Source of the DNA: Actinoplanes sp. KI2
GTDB lineage: Bacteria > Actinomycetota > Actinomycetes > Mycobacteriales > Micromonosporaceae
DNA length: 64,000 bases
Assembly: GCF_025630775.1 (NCBI RefSeq)
Contig: NZ_JAOSZE010000026.1
Span: 62,001-126,000, forward strand
Direction: 5' to 3'
The notes below the pieces were generated by a model. It searched no databases and was not told the DNA's origin. It saw nothing but the letters and a program-made list of their open reading frames with translations. Shown here in pieces: positions 41,069-50,618 of the stretch. Each line of letters opens with the position of its first letter. The first letter of the stretch is position 1. The translations under genes and the position numbers were made by a program.

Positions 41069-41977
41069 TCAGGCCGGCTCGGTCCGCAGGTCGTGCGCGC
41101 CGTCCTCGCGGGTGGCCTCGTAGTAGATCCGCTCGCCGCCGCCGGGCAGCGTGACCAGGCTCAGGTAGCGCAGCCCGTGCGGCGGGTGCGGGCTGCCGAC
41201 CGGCCCGTCGGCCGCGGTGAGCTCGCCGAACGTGCCGTCGGCCTGGCGCTTGCCGCGGGCCACCCCGGTGCGCTCCTCCCAGTTCTCGGCGGCCGTGGCC
41301 CGCCCGTCGTAGGCGACCGTGATCTCGTCGCCGTCCACCCGGACCGACGAGACCCGCACACCGCGGGCGTCCCACTCCCCCGGCCGCGGCGCGAGGGCGG
41401 TGCCCCGCCAGGTCCAGTGCACGCCGTCCGGGCTGGTCGCGTACTCGGTGGTCATCCGGTCGGCGTCGTCCCAGCTCTCCAGGGGGTGCACCGAGGCCCA
41501 CAGGTGCCAGCCGTACTCGTCGTGGTGCAGCACCGGATCCTTCACGCCGGCCGTCTCGCCGCCGGGCAGCACCGTCCGGGGTTCCGCCGTCGCCAGGCCG
41601 GCCGGTGTGGCCGCCTCGAGCAGGTCGACCCGCCAGTGTTTGGTGCCGGGGGTGGCGACGCTGACGTAGAGCCGCCACCGCCCGTCCGCGGTCCGCACCA
41701 GGGCCGGCCGTTCGAGCGACTCCGCCCCGAACCGGTCCTTGGTCACCTCGGCCACCGTCTCGAAGCTGATCCCGTCGCGGGAGCGGGCGACGACGTTCGC
41801 GATCCCCCGCCCCTCGCCGATCGGCAGCCGCAGCCGGTACGCGAGGTAGACCCATCCGTCCGCGACGATCGAGCTGGGCGCGCCGGCCCAGGAACCGGGT
41901 TCGTCGCCGGGCGGCTCGACCACCACGGTGGTCTCCTCCCAGTTCGGCAGCGGCAGCGTGACGGTTCCGATGGTCAA
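41069..41977 (-). CDS. Five-bladed beta-propeller, glycosyl-hydrolase-like protein
   Basis: 302 aa from TTG 41977, chosen because GGGAGG lies five bases upstream; the next residues are [19 protein letters not shown]. Blade-like repeats are visible ([69 protein letters not shown]), with D-G-x-x-W/F motifs. This is the fold of GH43/GH32/GH117-type hydrolases and related glycan phosphorylases. Catalytic acids cannot be assigned with confidence. No signal peptide, so it is cytosolic. It is separated by 43 bp from the sulfotransferase on the same strand. Confidence 0.65.
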   Translation of the reverse strand: MTIGTVTLPLPNWEETTVVVEPPGDEPGSWAGAPSSIVADGWVYLAYRLRLPIGEGRGIANVVARSRDGISFETVAEVTKDRFGAESLERPALVRTADGRWRLYVSVATPGTKHWRVDLLEAATPAGLATAEPRTVLPGGETAGVKDPVLHHDEYGWHLWASVHPLESWDDADRMTTEYATSPDGVHWTWRGTALAPRPGEWDARGVRVSSVRVDGDEITVAYDGRATAAENWEERTGVARGKRQADGTFGELTAADGPVGSPHPPHGLRYLSLVTLPGGGERIYYEATREDGAHDLRTEPA

Positions 41978-41982
41978 GGCGG

Positions 41983-41988
41983 CCTCCC
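41983..41988 (-). promoter_or_regulatory. Strong Shine-Dalgarno GGGAGG selecting a TTG start
   Basis: GGGAGG-5 nt-TTG at 41977. The frame is open further upstream, but this pairing best explains initiation at the rare TTG codon. Confidence 0.6.
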
Positions 41989-42020
41989 TAGCAATTCGGA
42001 CTAAAAGGTATATTAATGCC

Positions 42021-42956
42021 CTATTTGACCTTGGCGTGCCGGTCCACGGACAACCAGTCGTCATAACGCTCCCCGGTGACCTCCTGCAAGATCGCGATGT
42101 CCGCGGCGAACAGCGGCAGCAGGGCGGCCCGCTCGGCCGGCGTGGTCACCGGCCGGGCACCGGTCTTGCGGTGCAGCACGGTCAGCAGCGGCCCGCGCGC
42201 GGCCAGCCGCAGCGGCACCGGGAAGCGATGACCGAAGGTGCCGCCGGTGCGCAGCAGCCAGCGCAGCGCCGCGTTGACGGCGGTGTCCTCCACCACGTGC
42301 CGGTTCACGTTCTCCTTCGGGATCTCGGTGAGCACCCCGGTCTCCGCGCCGAGGAACGCGCAGACCCGGTCGAGGGTCGCGGCCGGGTCGTCCTTGAGCT
42401 CCCGGTAGCGCAGCAGCAGCACCTGCTCGCGCGGGACATGCCGGTACAGGTGCTCGATCTGCCGCCCGTAGAGCCCGAGCCCGGTGTAGTGCCAGAACGC
42501 CGCCCAGCCGGCCGCGATCCGGGCCGGCTCAGCCCGGCAGGCGGCCAGGAAGTCGGCCTCCGGCTCGAGGCCCGCGTTCCACAGGTGGGTCCAGTTGGAA
42601 TGCGCGCGGTCGACCGGGTCGCGCAGCAGCAGGATCAGCCGGGCCTGCGGGACGAGCGCCTTGATCCGCGCGTGCGCGCCGAGGTCGTGCAGGTAGAACG
42701 GGGTGGCCTCGCCGAGCAGGGCGCCCGCGGGGGCGGCGGCGAACAGCGCCTCGTAGTCCTCCCGGCGCCAGACGTGCTCCTGATAGGTCTGCACGTCGCC
42801 GGGGCCGCCGTGGCGCGGCGGCGGGCCGTCGGTGAGGAAGAACTTGGGCTCCTTCACCGGCGACAGATACAGCCCCGGATGCGGCGCCAGCGCCGCGTGC
42901 AGCGCGGTCGTCCCCGCCTTGGGCACGCCCGCGATCAGGAAATCGGGAAGTGGCAT
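42021..42956 (-). CDS. Sulfotransferase family protein
   Basis: 311 aa from ATG 42956 with AGGAGG seven bases upstream. PAPS 5'-phosphosulfate loop [18 protein letters not shown] (~10-27), then 3'-phosphate motif [20 protein letters not shown] with Arg and Ser. EPKFFLTDG and FLGAE near the C-terminus match the Sulfotransfer_1/3 fold (heparan-sulfate/glycan-type). It transfers sulfate from PAPS to a hydroxyl or amine, likely on a cell-surface glycan or glycolipid given the neighbouring glycosyltransferases. No membrane anchor is seen. Confidence 0.88.
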   Translation of the reverse strand: MPLPDFLIAGVPKAGTTALHAALAPHPGLYLSPVKEPKFFLTDGPPPRHGGPGDVQTYQEHVWRREDYEALFAAAPAGALLGEATPFYLHDLGAHARIKALVPQARLILLLRDPVDRAHSNWTHLWNAGLEPEADFLAACRAEPARIAAGWAAFWHYTGLGLYGRQIEHLYRHVPREQVLLLRYRELKDDPAATLDRVCAFLGAETGVLTEIPKENVNRHVVEDTAVNAALRWLLRTGGTFGHRFPVPLRLAARGPLLTVLHRKTGARPVTTPAERAALLPLFAADIAILQEVTGERYDDWLSVDRHAKVK

Positions 42957-43051
42957 GGGGGTCCCTCCTGTCGTACGCCCGCACGCTCGAAGTGGCACCT
43001 AGCCTACAGACTTAGTAGGTTTTCGCGACCCCACGCCACTTACTGGGACGG

Positions 43052-43234
43052 TCAGCGGCTGCGGGCCAGCCGGCGCCACCAGCTCCCCCGGCGGAACCGC
43101 ACGCACGCGCCGGGGTCGCAGAGCGCGCAGTCGGTGCCGCGACGGTGGTGCTCGTGCGCCGCGCGCGGGTGCCCGCAGACACAGACTGCATCTTCGGCTT
43201 TCATGGCATCACCATCGGTAAGGGAGGCCGTCAC
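43052..43234 (-). CDS. Small Cys/His-rich, probably zinc-binding protein
   Basis: 60 aa from GTG 43234 (GAGGT with suitable spacing upstream); an internal ATG at 43204 is the alternative. The motif CVCGHPRAAHEHHRRGTDC, then ALCDPGACVRF, supplies five Cys and several His, arranged as C-x-C-G-H...H...C-x2-C-x4-C. This resembles a compact zinc-knuckle seen in many actinobacterial small proteins of unknown role. The C-terminus is basic with a WW pair (RRGSWWRRLARSR). It ends 95 bp from the sulfotransferase start. Confidence 0.65.
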   Translation of the reverse strand: MTASLTDGDAMKAEDAVCVCGHPRAAHEHHRRGTDCALCDPGACVRFRRGSWWRRLARSR

Positions 43235-43655
43235 CTATCGACCTCGGCGGACACGGGCGCGGCCATTCCCGGCCGACCCTAACGGTACTGCAGCTCGATC
43301 GTGACGCTTCGTAATGTCGCCGTGCGGCGGGGCGCCATCGTTAGGTTTTTCCGACATTTTTTTATTGTACGGATTAGAGGCTGTGTATCTGGTTTGCCCC
43401 GATGGCCCGGTATACGCCAGATACGGTCGTCGAACCCGCGATTGGCCGTTACCCAGGGTCATCGCCGTGACATCCGTTCACCAGAGAGTCCGTCGAGGTC
43501 AACGCCTTGAGCGCCACGCTCGCCATCTAGTGATCACGGTCGCGTTTGACTCTGCGTAATGTCGGGTTACGGTGATCGGCACAGCGAACGACGTGCGGAT
43601 CAACCCCCTGATCCCACCCATACGGTCGGTTCGCGGCCCGGGAAGGGATCCGGAC
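43235..43655. other. 421-bp AT-richer intergenic region with hairpin and promoter
   Basis: Markedly lower GC than the surroundings, with T-runs around 43347-43370. It contains perfect 8-bp arms GTATCTGG (43385-43392) and CCAGATAC (43417-43424) around a 24-nt loop, a direct repeat CGTAATGTCG (43310-43319 and 43555-43564), and a promoter-like TTGACT (43546-43551)-16-TACGGT (43568-43573) pointing at the GT2 gene. No ORF of quality is seen. It probably carries divergent promoters and regulator sites. Confidence 0.55.
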
Positions 43656-44591
43656 ATGGAGCTCTCGCACGCCACCGGCGACACCCTCGGTGACGCTCCG
43701 ACGTCACCGAGCGTGAGTGTGGTCATCCCGGCGCTCAACGAGGAGCGCAACCTCCCGCACGTCTTCGCCGCCCTGCCCGCGGACATCGCCGAGGTGATCC
43801 TGGTCGACGGCGGCTCGGTCGACCGCACCGTCGCCGTCGCCCGCGAGCTGCGTCCCGACGTGGTCGTGGTGCAGCAGACCCGCAGGGGCAAGGGCAACGC
43901 CCTGGCCTGTGGCTTCGCGGCCAGCACCGGCGACATCATCGTGATGATCGACGCGGACGGCTCGACCGACCCGCGCGAGATCCCGCTCTTCGTCAAGCGA
44001 CTGCTCGACGGCGCCGACTTCGTGAAGGGCTCGCGCTTCACCCACGGCGGGCACAGCCACGACATCACCCGGCTGCGCCGGCTCGGCAACGACGGGCTCA
44101 ACCTGGTGGTGAACGTGCTTTTCGGCACCGACTTCACCGACCTCTGCTACGGCTACAACGCCTTCTGGCGCAGCGTCGTGCCCACCCTCGGCCTGCCCGA
44201 CACCCGGCTCCCGCAGCCGGCCGGCGGCGGCAAGCTCTGGGGCGACGGCTTCGAGATCGAGACGATGATCAACATCCGGGCCGTGGTCGCCGGCCTCGAG
44301 GTCGGCGAGGTCGGCAGCATCGAGCACGAGCGCATCCACGGCGGGAGCAACCTCAACACCTTCCGGGACGGCTTCCGGGTGCTGCGCACGATCCTCAGCG
44401 AGTACGGCCGGGCCCGTCGCCGCCGCACCACGACCGCCCCCGTGCACCGCCAGGTGACCACCGAGTCCCGCGGCGACGCTCCCCGTCCCTCGCTGAGCAC
44501 CATGCCGCTGGACAAGGCGCTGCCGATGAACACCCGCCGCGCCACCGCCGGCAACCGCAAGCCGGTCCGCATCTCCTCCATCGAGAACTGA
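43656..44591 (+). CDS. GT2 family glycosyltransferase, dolichol-phosphate-mannose-synthase-like
   Basis: 311 aa from ATG 43656 (GAAGGG upstream). GT-A core: VSVVIPALNEERNLPHVFAAL, EVILVDGGSVDRT, GKGNALACGFAASTGDIIVMIDADGSTDPREI (DAD metal motif), GSRF and GYNAFWR, DGFEIETMINIRA. No C-terminal TM helices; the last ~50 residues are basic and low-complexity. It transfers a sugar from a nucleotide donor to a lipid or glycan acceptor. It starts a two-gene unit with a second GT2, 8 bp downstream, next to the sulfotransferase. The upstream frame (to 43572) is considered leader sequence. Confidence 0.87.
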   Translation: MELSHATGDTLGDAPTSPSVSVVIPALNEERNLPHVFAALPADIAEVILVDGGSVDRTVAVARELRPDVVVVQQTRRGKGNALACGFAASTGDIIVMIDADGSTDPREIPLFVKRLLDGADFVKGSRFTHGGHSHDITRLRRLGNDGLNLVVNVLFGTDFTDLCYGYNAFWRSVVPTLGLPDTRLPQPAGGGKLWGDGFEIETMINIRAVVAGLEVGEVGSIEHERIHGGSNLNTFRDGFRVLRTILSEYGRARRRRTTTAPVHRQVTTESRGDAPRPSLSTMPLDKALPMNTRRATAGNRKPVRISSIEN

Positions 44592-44599
44592 GCCACGCC

Positions 44600-45364
44600 G
44601 TGGACGTCAGCGTCGTCATCCCGGCCGGGCCGCCCAGCCAATGGCGCTCGCTGGTGCGGGCCGTCGCGTCGGTCCGGGCGCAGACCTACCGGCCGGCCGC
44701 GGTGCTGGTCGTGGTTGACCAGGACCTCGCCTACTTCCGCCGGGTCCGCCGCGACCTGGCGGGGGTCACGGTCCTGGAGAACGACCGGGGGCCGGGCGGC
44801 AGCCGGGACACCGGCGCCTACCACGCCGGCACCGAGCTGATCGCCTTCCTCGGCCACGACGTGATCGCCGACCCGGGCTGGCTGGCCGGGCTGATCCGCG
44901 CCCTGCAGGACCCGGCCGTGGTCGGCGCCGGCGCCGGTCTGCGCCCGGACTGGCGCAACGGCCGGCCACGCTGGCTCGCCGACGAGCTGACCTGGACCGT
45001 CGTGCCACCCGCCCGGCCGGCCGGGATGGTGGTACGGCGCAGCGTCTTTCGCGAGGTCGGCGGCTTCGGGCGGCGGGCCGCCGAGCTGCCGCTGCGGATG
45101 CGCACGCTGTCCGGCGGCCGCTGGCGGCACGTGCCGGACGCGGTGCTGCGGCACGAGGTGCCCGGTTCGGCCGCCTCGTTCCCGGCGTACCTGCGGCGCT
45201 GCTTCGCCGAGGGCCGGTCCGCGCTGCGCCCGATGCCGGAGGCGGTGCTGGGCAACCTGCGCGCGGCCTTGCGCGGGCGCGGGGTCGACCACGCGCTGCG
45301 CGCCGGCGGCGCCCTGGCCGGGATGGCCGCGGCCGGCGCCGGCCTGATGACGGCCCGCCGATGA
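44600..45364 (+). CDS. GT2 family glycosyltransferase, compact
   Basis: 254 aa, GTG 44600. SVVIPAGPPSQWRSLVRAVASVRAQTYRPAAVLVV is the GT-A start; GGSRDTGAYHAGTELIAFLGHDV occupies the DxD region, which here reads G-H-D rather than D-x-D. R-R-S-V-F-R-E-V-G-G-F is the conserved acceptor-loop signature. It is shorter than many GT2 proteins and lacks TM helices, although the Ala/Gly-rich C-terminus could be membrane-associated. It is probably co-transcribed with the preceding GT2 and acts on the same glycan. Confidence 0.78.
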   Translation: MDVSVVIPAGPPSQWRSLVRAVASVRAQTYRPAAVLVVVDQDLAYFRRVRRDLAGVTVLENDRGPGGSRDTGAYHAGTELIAFLGHDVIADPGWLAGLIRALQDPAVVGAGAGLRPDWRNGRPRWLADELTWTVVPPARPAGMVVRRSVFREVGGFGRRAAELPLRMRTLSGGRWRHVPDAVLRHEVPGSAASFPAYLRRCFAEGRSALRPMPEAVLGNLRAALRGRGVDHALRAGGALAGMAAAGAGLMTARR

Positions 45365-45466
45365 TTTGCCGGCCTTGGGCGGTTTTATTCATCTGCCGAA
45401 AGTTGGATCACGAACCGGACCCGGGACAGAAGCGGCCGGGCGGCCCGAAGCGGAAGGCTGTCCGTC

Positions 45467-45718
45467 ATGTCCATCGATCCGTTCCGGCTCGCCGAGGCCA
45501 CCGCCGGCGCCGGTTTGGCGCTCGGCTCGGCCACCCTTCCGGTCGCCTGGCACGCGCTGTCGCCGGGGCTCGCCGGGGTGCTCGCGGCGGTGTGGGTCAT
45601 GCTCACTTCCGGCGTCTACGCGTTACACGCAGTGACGTTCGATTGCTTTCGGCTCACTGGTCAGCACCGTTTTCGGCACCGTCGAAGGAATTTTTCGTTC
45701 ACCCGCAGTGAGGAGTGA
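45467..45718 (+). CDS. Small single-span membrane protein
   Basis: 83 aa, ATG 45467 with GGAAGG nine bases upstream. A hydrophobic centre (SATLPVAWHALSPGL, AGVLAAVWVMLTSGVYAL) and a basic tail (RFRHRRRNFSF) suggest one or two short TM helices with C-inside topology. No recognised family. Codon use is consistent with coding sequence for the first two thirds; the AT-richer last third is less so. Real but unassigned; moderate confidence. Confidence 0.45.
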   Translation: MSIDPFRLAEATAGAGLALGSATLPVAWHALSPGLAGVLAAVWVMLTSGVYALHAVTFDCFRLTGQHRFRHRRRNFSFTRSEE

Positions 45719-45786
45719 ACCGTCCCCGCGCCACGCTCGTATCCCCCGGCACCAAGTTGGCGCTTCACCCACCGGGAGCGACGAGG

Positions 45787-46445
45787 ATGTTCCGACTGAT
45801 CCAGCTGCACTCCGAGAACGGCGTCCCCCGCATCGGGGTCGAGTCCGACGGATATGTCAGCGCCCGAACCGCGCTGGCGCATTACCGCAGCCGCCCCGCC
45901 GCCTACTTCGGGGTCGGCCGCTTCGACCACGAGGGCACCCTCGCCGAGATCATCCTCGATCGGCTCTGCGGACCGCTGGGCGACTGCCCGCGACCGGCGT
46001 CCGTGGTGCACGCGCGCAGCTACCAACGGCTCTGCGCGACCTGCTCGCTCGGTCTCGAGGTGCTGACCGTGCCCGAGCTCGCCCGGATGCTGGGCATCGC
46101 CTGCCGCCTCGCGCCGATGCTCGCCCGCTCCGGCCGGCACGCGCGCCTGGAGATGGCCTCGCCGTCCGGCAACCGGATCGCCCGCGAGTTCGCCACCCAC
46201 GTGCACGACCCGATCTGGCGCCGGGAGGTCTGCGCCGAGCTGGCCGCCGATCCCAGCTCGGTCAACGGGCTGCTGATCGGGGTGGGCGCGCTGACCCATC
46301 GCGACGTGCTCGACCTGTACCCGCGGCTGCGCTCGCTCGCCGACGAACTGCCCGGGAGCGTCCGGGACGAGCTGACCCGCGCCACCGCCCGGCCGCTCTC
46401 GCCCGCCGGGGTCGCCGGCCTGCGGATGGGTTTATCGTTCCAGCC

Positions 46446-46449
<4 letters not shown>
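45787..46449 (+). CDS. Conserved-looking hypothetical protein
   Basis: 220 aa, ATG 45787 (MFRLIQLHSENGVPRIGVESDG). GC3 is strongly coding. Predicted alpha/beta and soluble, with no signal peptide, TM, or known enzyme motif. Two Cys (RLCATC) are isolated. Its GTGA overlap with the downstream P-loop kinase implies coupled translation and probably joint function. The name of the family is not known to me. Confidence 0.7.
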
Positions 46450-47126
<677 letters not shown>

Positions 47127-47142
47127 GTGGCATAGTTTTCTG

Positions 47143-48324
47143 GTGTCTGTCGGTGAAGAAGTAGAGACCCGCCCGCGCCGGCGCCGCTCCCGCGCCGTCC
47201 GGTTCGCGCTGATCGTCTCGGCGATCCTGCTGCTGCTCTTCGGCGTCCCGTGGTGGACGCTGCTCGCCTCCGGCAACGACTGGCCCACCCCGGTCCTGGT
47301 CACCGGCACGATCGTGGCCGCCGGCGCGCTGCTGCTCTTCCCGTTCCTGATGTTCAGCGGCCACGGCGGCAGGCACCGCGACGGCCCGGCGAAGATCGCC
47401 GACACCACCCTCGGCATCGTCTGGGTCCTGTTCGTCTGGTCGCTGATCGGGCAGGTGCTCACCGCGGTCCTGTGGGCGGCCGGCGTGGCCGGCCCGGCTC
47501 GCTACCGCATCGCCACCGTGGTGGTCACGGTCGTCGCGGTGGTCCTGCTCCTCTGGGGGTACGCCGAGGCCATGCGGGTGCCACGCGTCCGCCGCGTCGA
47601 GGTGACCCTCGATCGGCTCGGCCGGGGCCTCGACGGCCTGCGCCTGGTCCTGATCACCGACACCCACTACGGCCCGATCGACCGGGTGCGGTGGTCCCAG
47701 GGGGTGACCGCGGCGATCAACAAGCTGGACCCGGACGTGGTCGCGCACACCGGTGACATCGCCGACGGCGAGGTCGCCCAGCGGCGCGAGCAGGCGGCGC
47801 CGCTGGGCGACGTGCGGGCGTCGCTGGCGCGGGTCTACGTGACCGGCAACCACGAATACTTCAGCGGCGCCCAGCGCTGGGTGGAGCACATGGCCTCGCT
47901 CGGCTGGGAGGCCCTGCACAACCGGCACCTGGTCGTGTCCCGCGGCGGGGACTCGCTGGTCATCGCCGGGGTGGACGACCGGACGGCGGCCGGCTCCGGC
48001 GTGCCCGGCCACCACGCCGACCACGAGGCGGCGCTGGAAGGTGCCGACCCCGCGCTGCCGATCCTGCTGCTGGCGCACCAGCCCGTGCAGATCGCCGGTG
48101 CCGTCGCGCACGGGGTCGACCTGCAGATCTCGGGGCACACGCACGGCGGCCAGATCTGGCCGTTCCACTACCTGGTGCGCCTCGACCAGCCGGCGCTGCA
48201 GGGCCTGTCCCGGCATTCGCCGCGCACCCAGCTCTACACGAGCCGGGGCACGGGGTTCTGGGGGCCGCCGTTCCGGGTGTTCGCGCCGAGCGAGATCACC
48301 CTGCTGACCCTGCGCGCCGCCTGA
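47143..48324 (+). CDS. Membrane metallophosphoesterase
   Basis: 393 aa, GTG 47143. Four N-terminal TM helices (~20-145) are followed by a calcineurin-like phosphoesterase: VLITDTHYGPID (D-x-H), VAHTGDIADGE (GD), YVTGNHEYFSG (GNHE), LLLAHQP and ISGHTHGGQIWP (GHTH). All dimetal motifs are intact. Same layout as YkuE-like/UDP-2,3-diacylglucosamine-type membrane phosphoesterases of actinomycetes, acting on a phospho-substrate at the membrane surface. It converges on the Hsp70 gene, with stops 10 bp apart. Confidence 0.9.
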   Translation: MSVGEEVETRPRRRRSRAVRFALIVSAILLLLFGVPWWTLLASGNDWPTPVLVTGTIVAAGALLLFPFLMFSGHGGRHRDGPAKIADTTLGIVWVLFVWSLIGQVLTAVLWAAGVAGPARYRIATVVVTVVAVVLLLWGYAEAMRVPRVRRVEVTLDRLGRGLDGLRLVLITDTHYGPIDRVRWSQGVTAAINKLDPDVVAHTGDIADGEVAQRREQAAPLGDVRASLARVYVTGNHEYFSGAQRWVEHMASLGWEALHNRHLVVSRGGDSLVIAGVDDRTAAGSGVPGHHADHEAALEGADPALPILLLAHQPVQIAGAVAHGVDLQISGHTHGGQIWPFHYLVRLDQPALQGLSRHSPRTQLYTSRGTGFWGPPFRVFAPSEITLLTLRAA

Positions 48325-48334
48325 CCCGCGTTCC

Positions 48335-50539
48335 TCAGCAGGTCACCGTGATCTGGTCGAAGCGGGCGTGGAACGGGGCGGGCCTCGCCCCGGCCTGGGC
48401 CCGGTTGAGGGCGGCCACGCCGACCTGCACGGTTTCCGGCAGGGTCATCGTCACGGTGGCCAGCTCGGCGAAGTCCGGCTTGTCGGCCGGACGCCAGGCA
48501 CCGGTGACGGTATCGCCCGACCGGGTCATCCGCAGCACTAGCCGGGTCGCTTCGGTCCGGACCGGGTGCTGGGTCGGCAACGGCCCGTGCACCCACCTGT
48601 GCGGGCCGCCGTCCCGGTACTCGAAGCCCACCGTGCCGTTGCCGCCGAAACCGCGCTCGATCCGGACGTACCGATCCGAGCCGTTCCACAGCAGCAGGCC
48701 GGCGCCCTGGTAGAAGACGGCCGGGTCGGCCTCCACCGTGGCCTCCAGGACGAAGTCGCCGGTCACCGGGCGCAGCAGCATCGGCGCCGTCATGTTGGTC
48801 CGGTAGATGTCCGTGCCGTTCGGGGCGTCCAGGTCGGCCGCGCCGCCGCTCACCGTGAGCTTCAGGTCCGGCCGGCTGAGCTGCCAGGCGGGGTCCACCG
48901 TGGTGCCGGCGAAGTCATCGGAGAAGCCGCAGGCCGGGGCGCTGGCGGCGGCCGACGGCTGGAGGGCGGCGGCCTGGCGGTTGTCGTGGTGCAGCAGCCA
49001 CAGGATGAGCGGGACGCTGACGGCGATCACGAGAACGGCGACGACCGCGATCAGGATCCGGACGCGGTTGCGGCCGGCGGCCCGTCCGGAAGCCCTCGGT
49101 GGCGGCGCGATGTCCGGCGGACCGCCTGGGCCGATCATGCCGAGCGGGAGAAGCTGGACGGGGGTCTGCTCGTCCGCCGACGCCTGGCCCACCGCGAACG
49201 GCCGATTCGGCCCGGGCGGCTGCGTCGGCGGCACCCCGGGCTGCGGCGCCCCGGGCTGCGGCGCCCCGGGCTGCGGCGACGACACGGGCTGCGGCGACGA
49301 CACGGGCTGCGGCGGCGACGCGCGCGAGGCCGGGGAGGGGGCGGGCGCGGTCACCGGGGCGGCCGCGGCGGCGGGTGACCTGGGTGCCGGGGCGACGGCC
49401 GGCACGCGCTCGGGAGCTGGGGCGGGTGCCGGGCCGGGCGCGGGTGCCGGGCCGGGCGCGGGTGCCCGCGCCGGGGCCGGGGCCGGGATGACGCCGGTCA
49501 GGCGGGCCGCGCCGAGCGCCATGCTGTGCTCCGGGTTGGGGTCGACGACGACCGGCCGCCCGAACGCCTCGCCGACCAGCGCCCCGATCAGCGGAATCCG
49601 CGACGACCCGCCGGCCAGCAGCACCACCCGCAGCCCGTCCGGCTCGACCTGTGCCGAGCGCAGCGCGCGACCCAGCGCGCGCGTCGTCTCGTCCAGCGCC
49701 GGCGCGATCATCGTCTCGAACTCGCGCCGGGTCAGCCGCACCCGGGTGTGCAGGCCGGGCAGCGCCACCGGGATCATCACCTCGGTGTCGAAGGACAGTG
49801 CCTCCTTCGCGTCCACGCAGTCGCGCCGCAGCCGGGTGAGTGCCGCCACCAGCTCGGGGTCGTCCCCGGCCAGCCGCTCGGCTGGCAGCACCCGGGTCAC
49901 GTGGTCGAAGACCGCCTCGTCGAAGTCGGCCCCGCCCAGCTGCTCGATCCCCTCCGGCGTGCCGAGCAGCTCGAACCCGCCGGCGGTGCGGCGCAGCACG
50001 GCCGCGTCGAAGGTGCCGCCGCCCAGGTCGTAGACGGCCACCACGTCGCCGTCGGCCATGTGCTCGCCGGCCGCGTACGAGACCGCCGCCGCCTCGGGCT
50101 CGCTGCGCAGGACCACCTGCGGCACGTCGGCCATCCGCGCCGCCTGGGCCAGCAGGTCCCGTTTGTACGGACCCCAGTTCGCCGGGCAGGTGAGCACCAC
50201 CGAGTCGGGCGGCCCCTGCTCCGCGGCCGTGGCGACGGTCAGCACGTGCTCCAGCTGGCGGGCGAGCAGCGCGTGCGCCGGATAGGGCGAGCCGCCGACC
50301 AGCAGCGGCACCGGATCGCCGACCCGCCGCTTGAACTCGCGGGCCAGCCGAGCCGGCTGCGCCTCGCCGCGACGCACGGCCGGCTCGCCGACCAGCACCG
50401 GCCCGCTCTCCGGCAGGAAGATCACCGAGGGGATCTCGGGCCGCCGGCCGCCGAGCCGCAGCACCTCCACGGCCTGCCCGCGGCGCACCGCCGCGGCGGT
50501 CCAGGTGGTACCGAGGTCCACGCCCAGCCCGTACGTCAT
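48335..50539 (-). CDS. Transmembrane Hsp70-family ATPase with concanavalin-A-like exodomain
   Basis: 734 aa from ATG 50539 (GGTGAGG upstream). Hsp70 ATPase ~1-350 with GVDLGTTWTAAAV, YDLGGGTFDAAVL and VLLAGGSSRIPLIG; strongly similar to the 958-3510 protein (PANWGPYK, LRSEPEAAA, EALSFDTE shared). No substrate-binding domain. A Pro/Ala-rich linker (~355-490; APAPGPAPAPGPAPAP, SSPQPV repeats) leads to one TM helix (~495-517) and then a ~200-residue exodomain (~534-734; CGFSDDFAGTTVDPAW, FYQGAGLLLWNGSDRYVRIERG, RFDQITVTC). The exodomain has the look of a DUF1349/ConA-like jelly roll, a carbohydrate-binding fold. Inference: a membrane receptor that couples glycan recognition to a cytosolic Hsp70 ATPase. 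Confidence 0.85.
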   Translation of the reverse strand: MTYGLGVDLGTTWTAAAVRRGQAVEVLRLGGRRPEIPSVIFLPESGPVLVGEPAVRRGEAQPARLAREFKRRVGDPVPLLVGGSPYPAHALLARQLEHVLTVATAAEQGPPDSVVLTCPANWGPYKRDLLAQAARMADVPQVVLRSEPEAAAVSYAAGEHMADGDVVAVYDLGGGTFDAAVLRRTAGGFELLGTPEGIEQLGGADFDEAVFDHVTRVLPAERLAGDDPELVAALTRLRRDCVDAKEALSFDTEVMIPVALPGLHTRVRLTRREFETMIAPALDETTRALGRALRSAQVEPDGLRVVLLAGGSSRIPLIGALVGEAFGRPVVVDPNPEHSMALGAARLTGVIPAPAPARAPAPGPAPAPGPAPAPAPERVPAVAPAPRSPAAAAAPVTAPAPSPASRASPPQPVSSPQPVSSPQPGAPQPGAPQPGVPPTQPPGPNRPFAVGQASADEQTPVQLLPLGMIGPGGPPDIAPPPRASGRAAGRNRVRILIAVVAVLVIAVSVPLILWLLHHDNRQAAALQPSAAASAPACGFSDDFAGTTVDPAWQLSRPDLKLTVSGGAADLDAPNGTDIYRTNMTAPMLLRPVTGDFVLEATVEADPAVFYQGAGLLLWNGSDRYVRIERGFGGNGTVGFEYRDGGPHRWVHGPLPTQHPVRTEATRLVLRMTRSGDTVTGAWRPADKPDFAELATVTMTLPETVQVGVAALNRAQAGARPAPFHARFDQITVTC

Positions 50540-50618
50540 CTCGGCCTCACCGCGACCTTCACCGGCCCCTTCCGCTCCGCGCCCCGGCGGGCCACGGCCG
50601 CACCGGCGACCGCACTCA

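Noticed and set aside
43385-43424. Riboswitch upstream of the GT2 gene
   Set aside because: The hairpin lies more than 100 bp upstream of the likely promoter TTGACT-16-TACGGT, so it would not be in the leader; no known riboswitch core was recognised.
45365-45466. Small ORF or attachment site between GT2 and the small membrane protein
   Set aside because: No ribosome site, repeat or tRNA-like sequence supports it.
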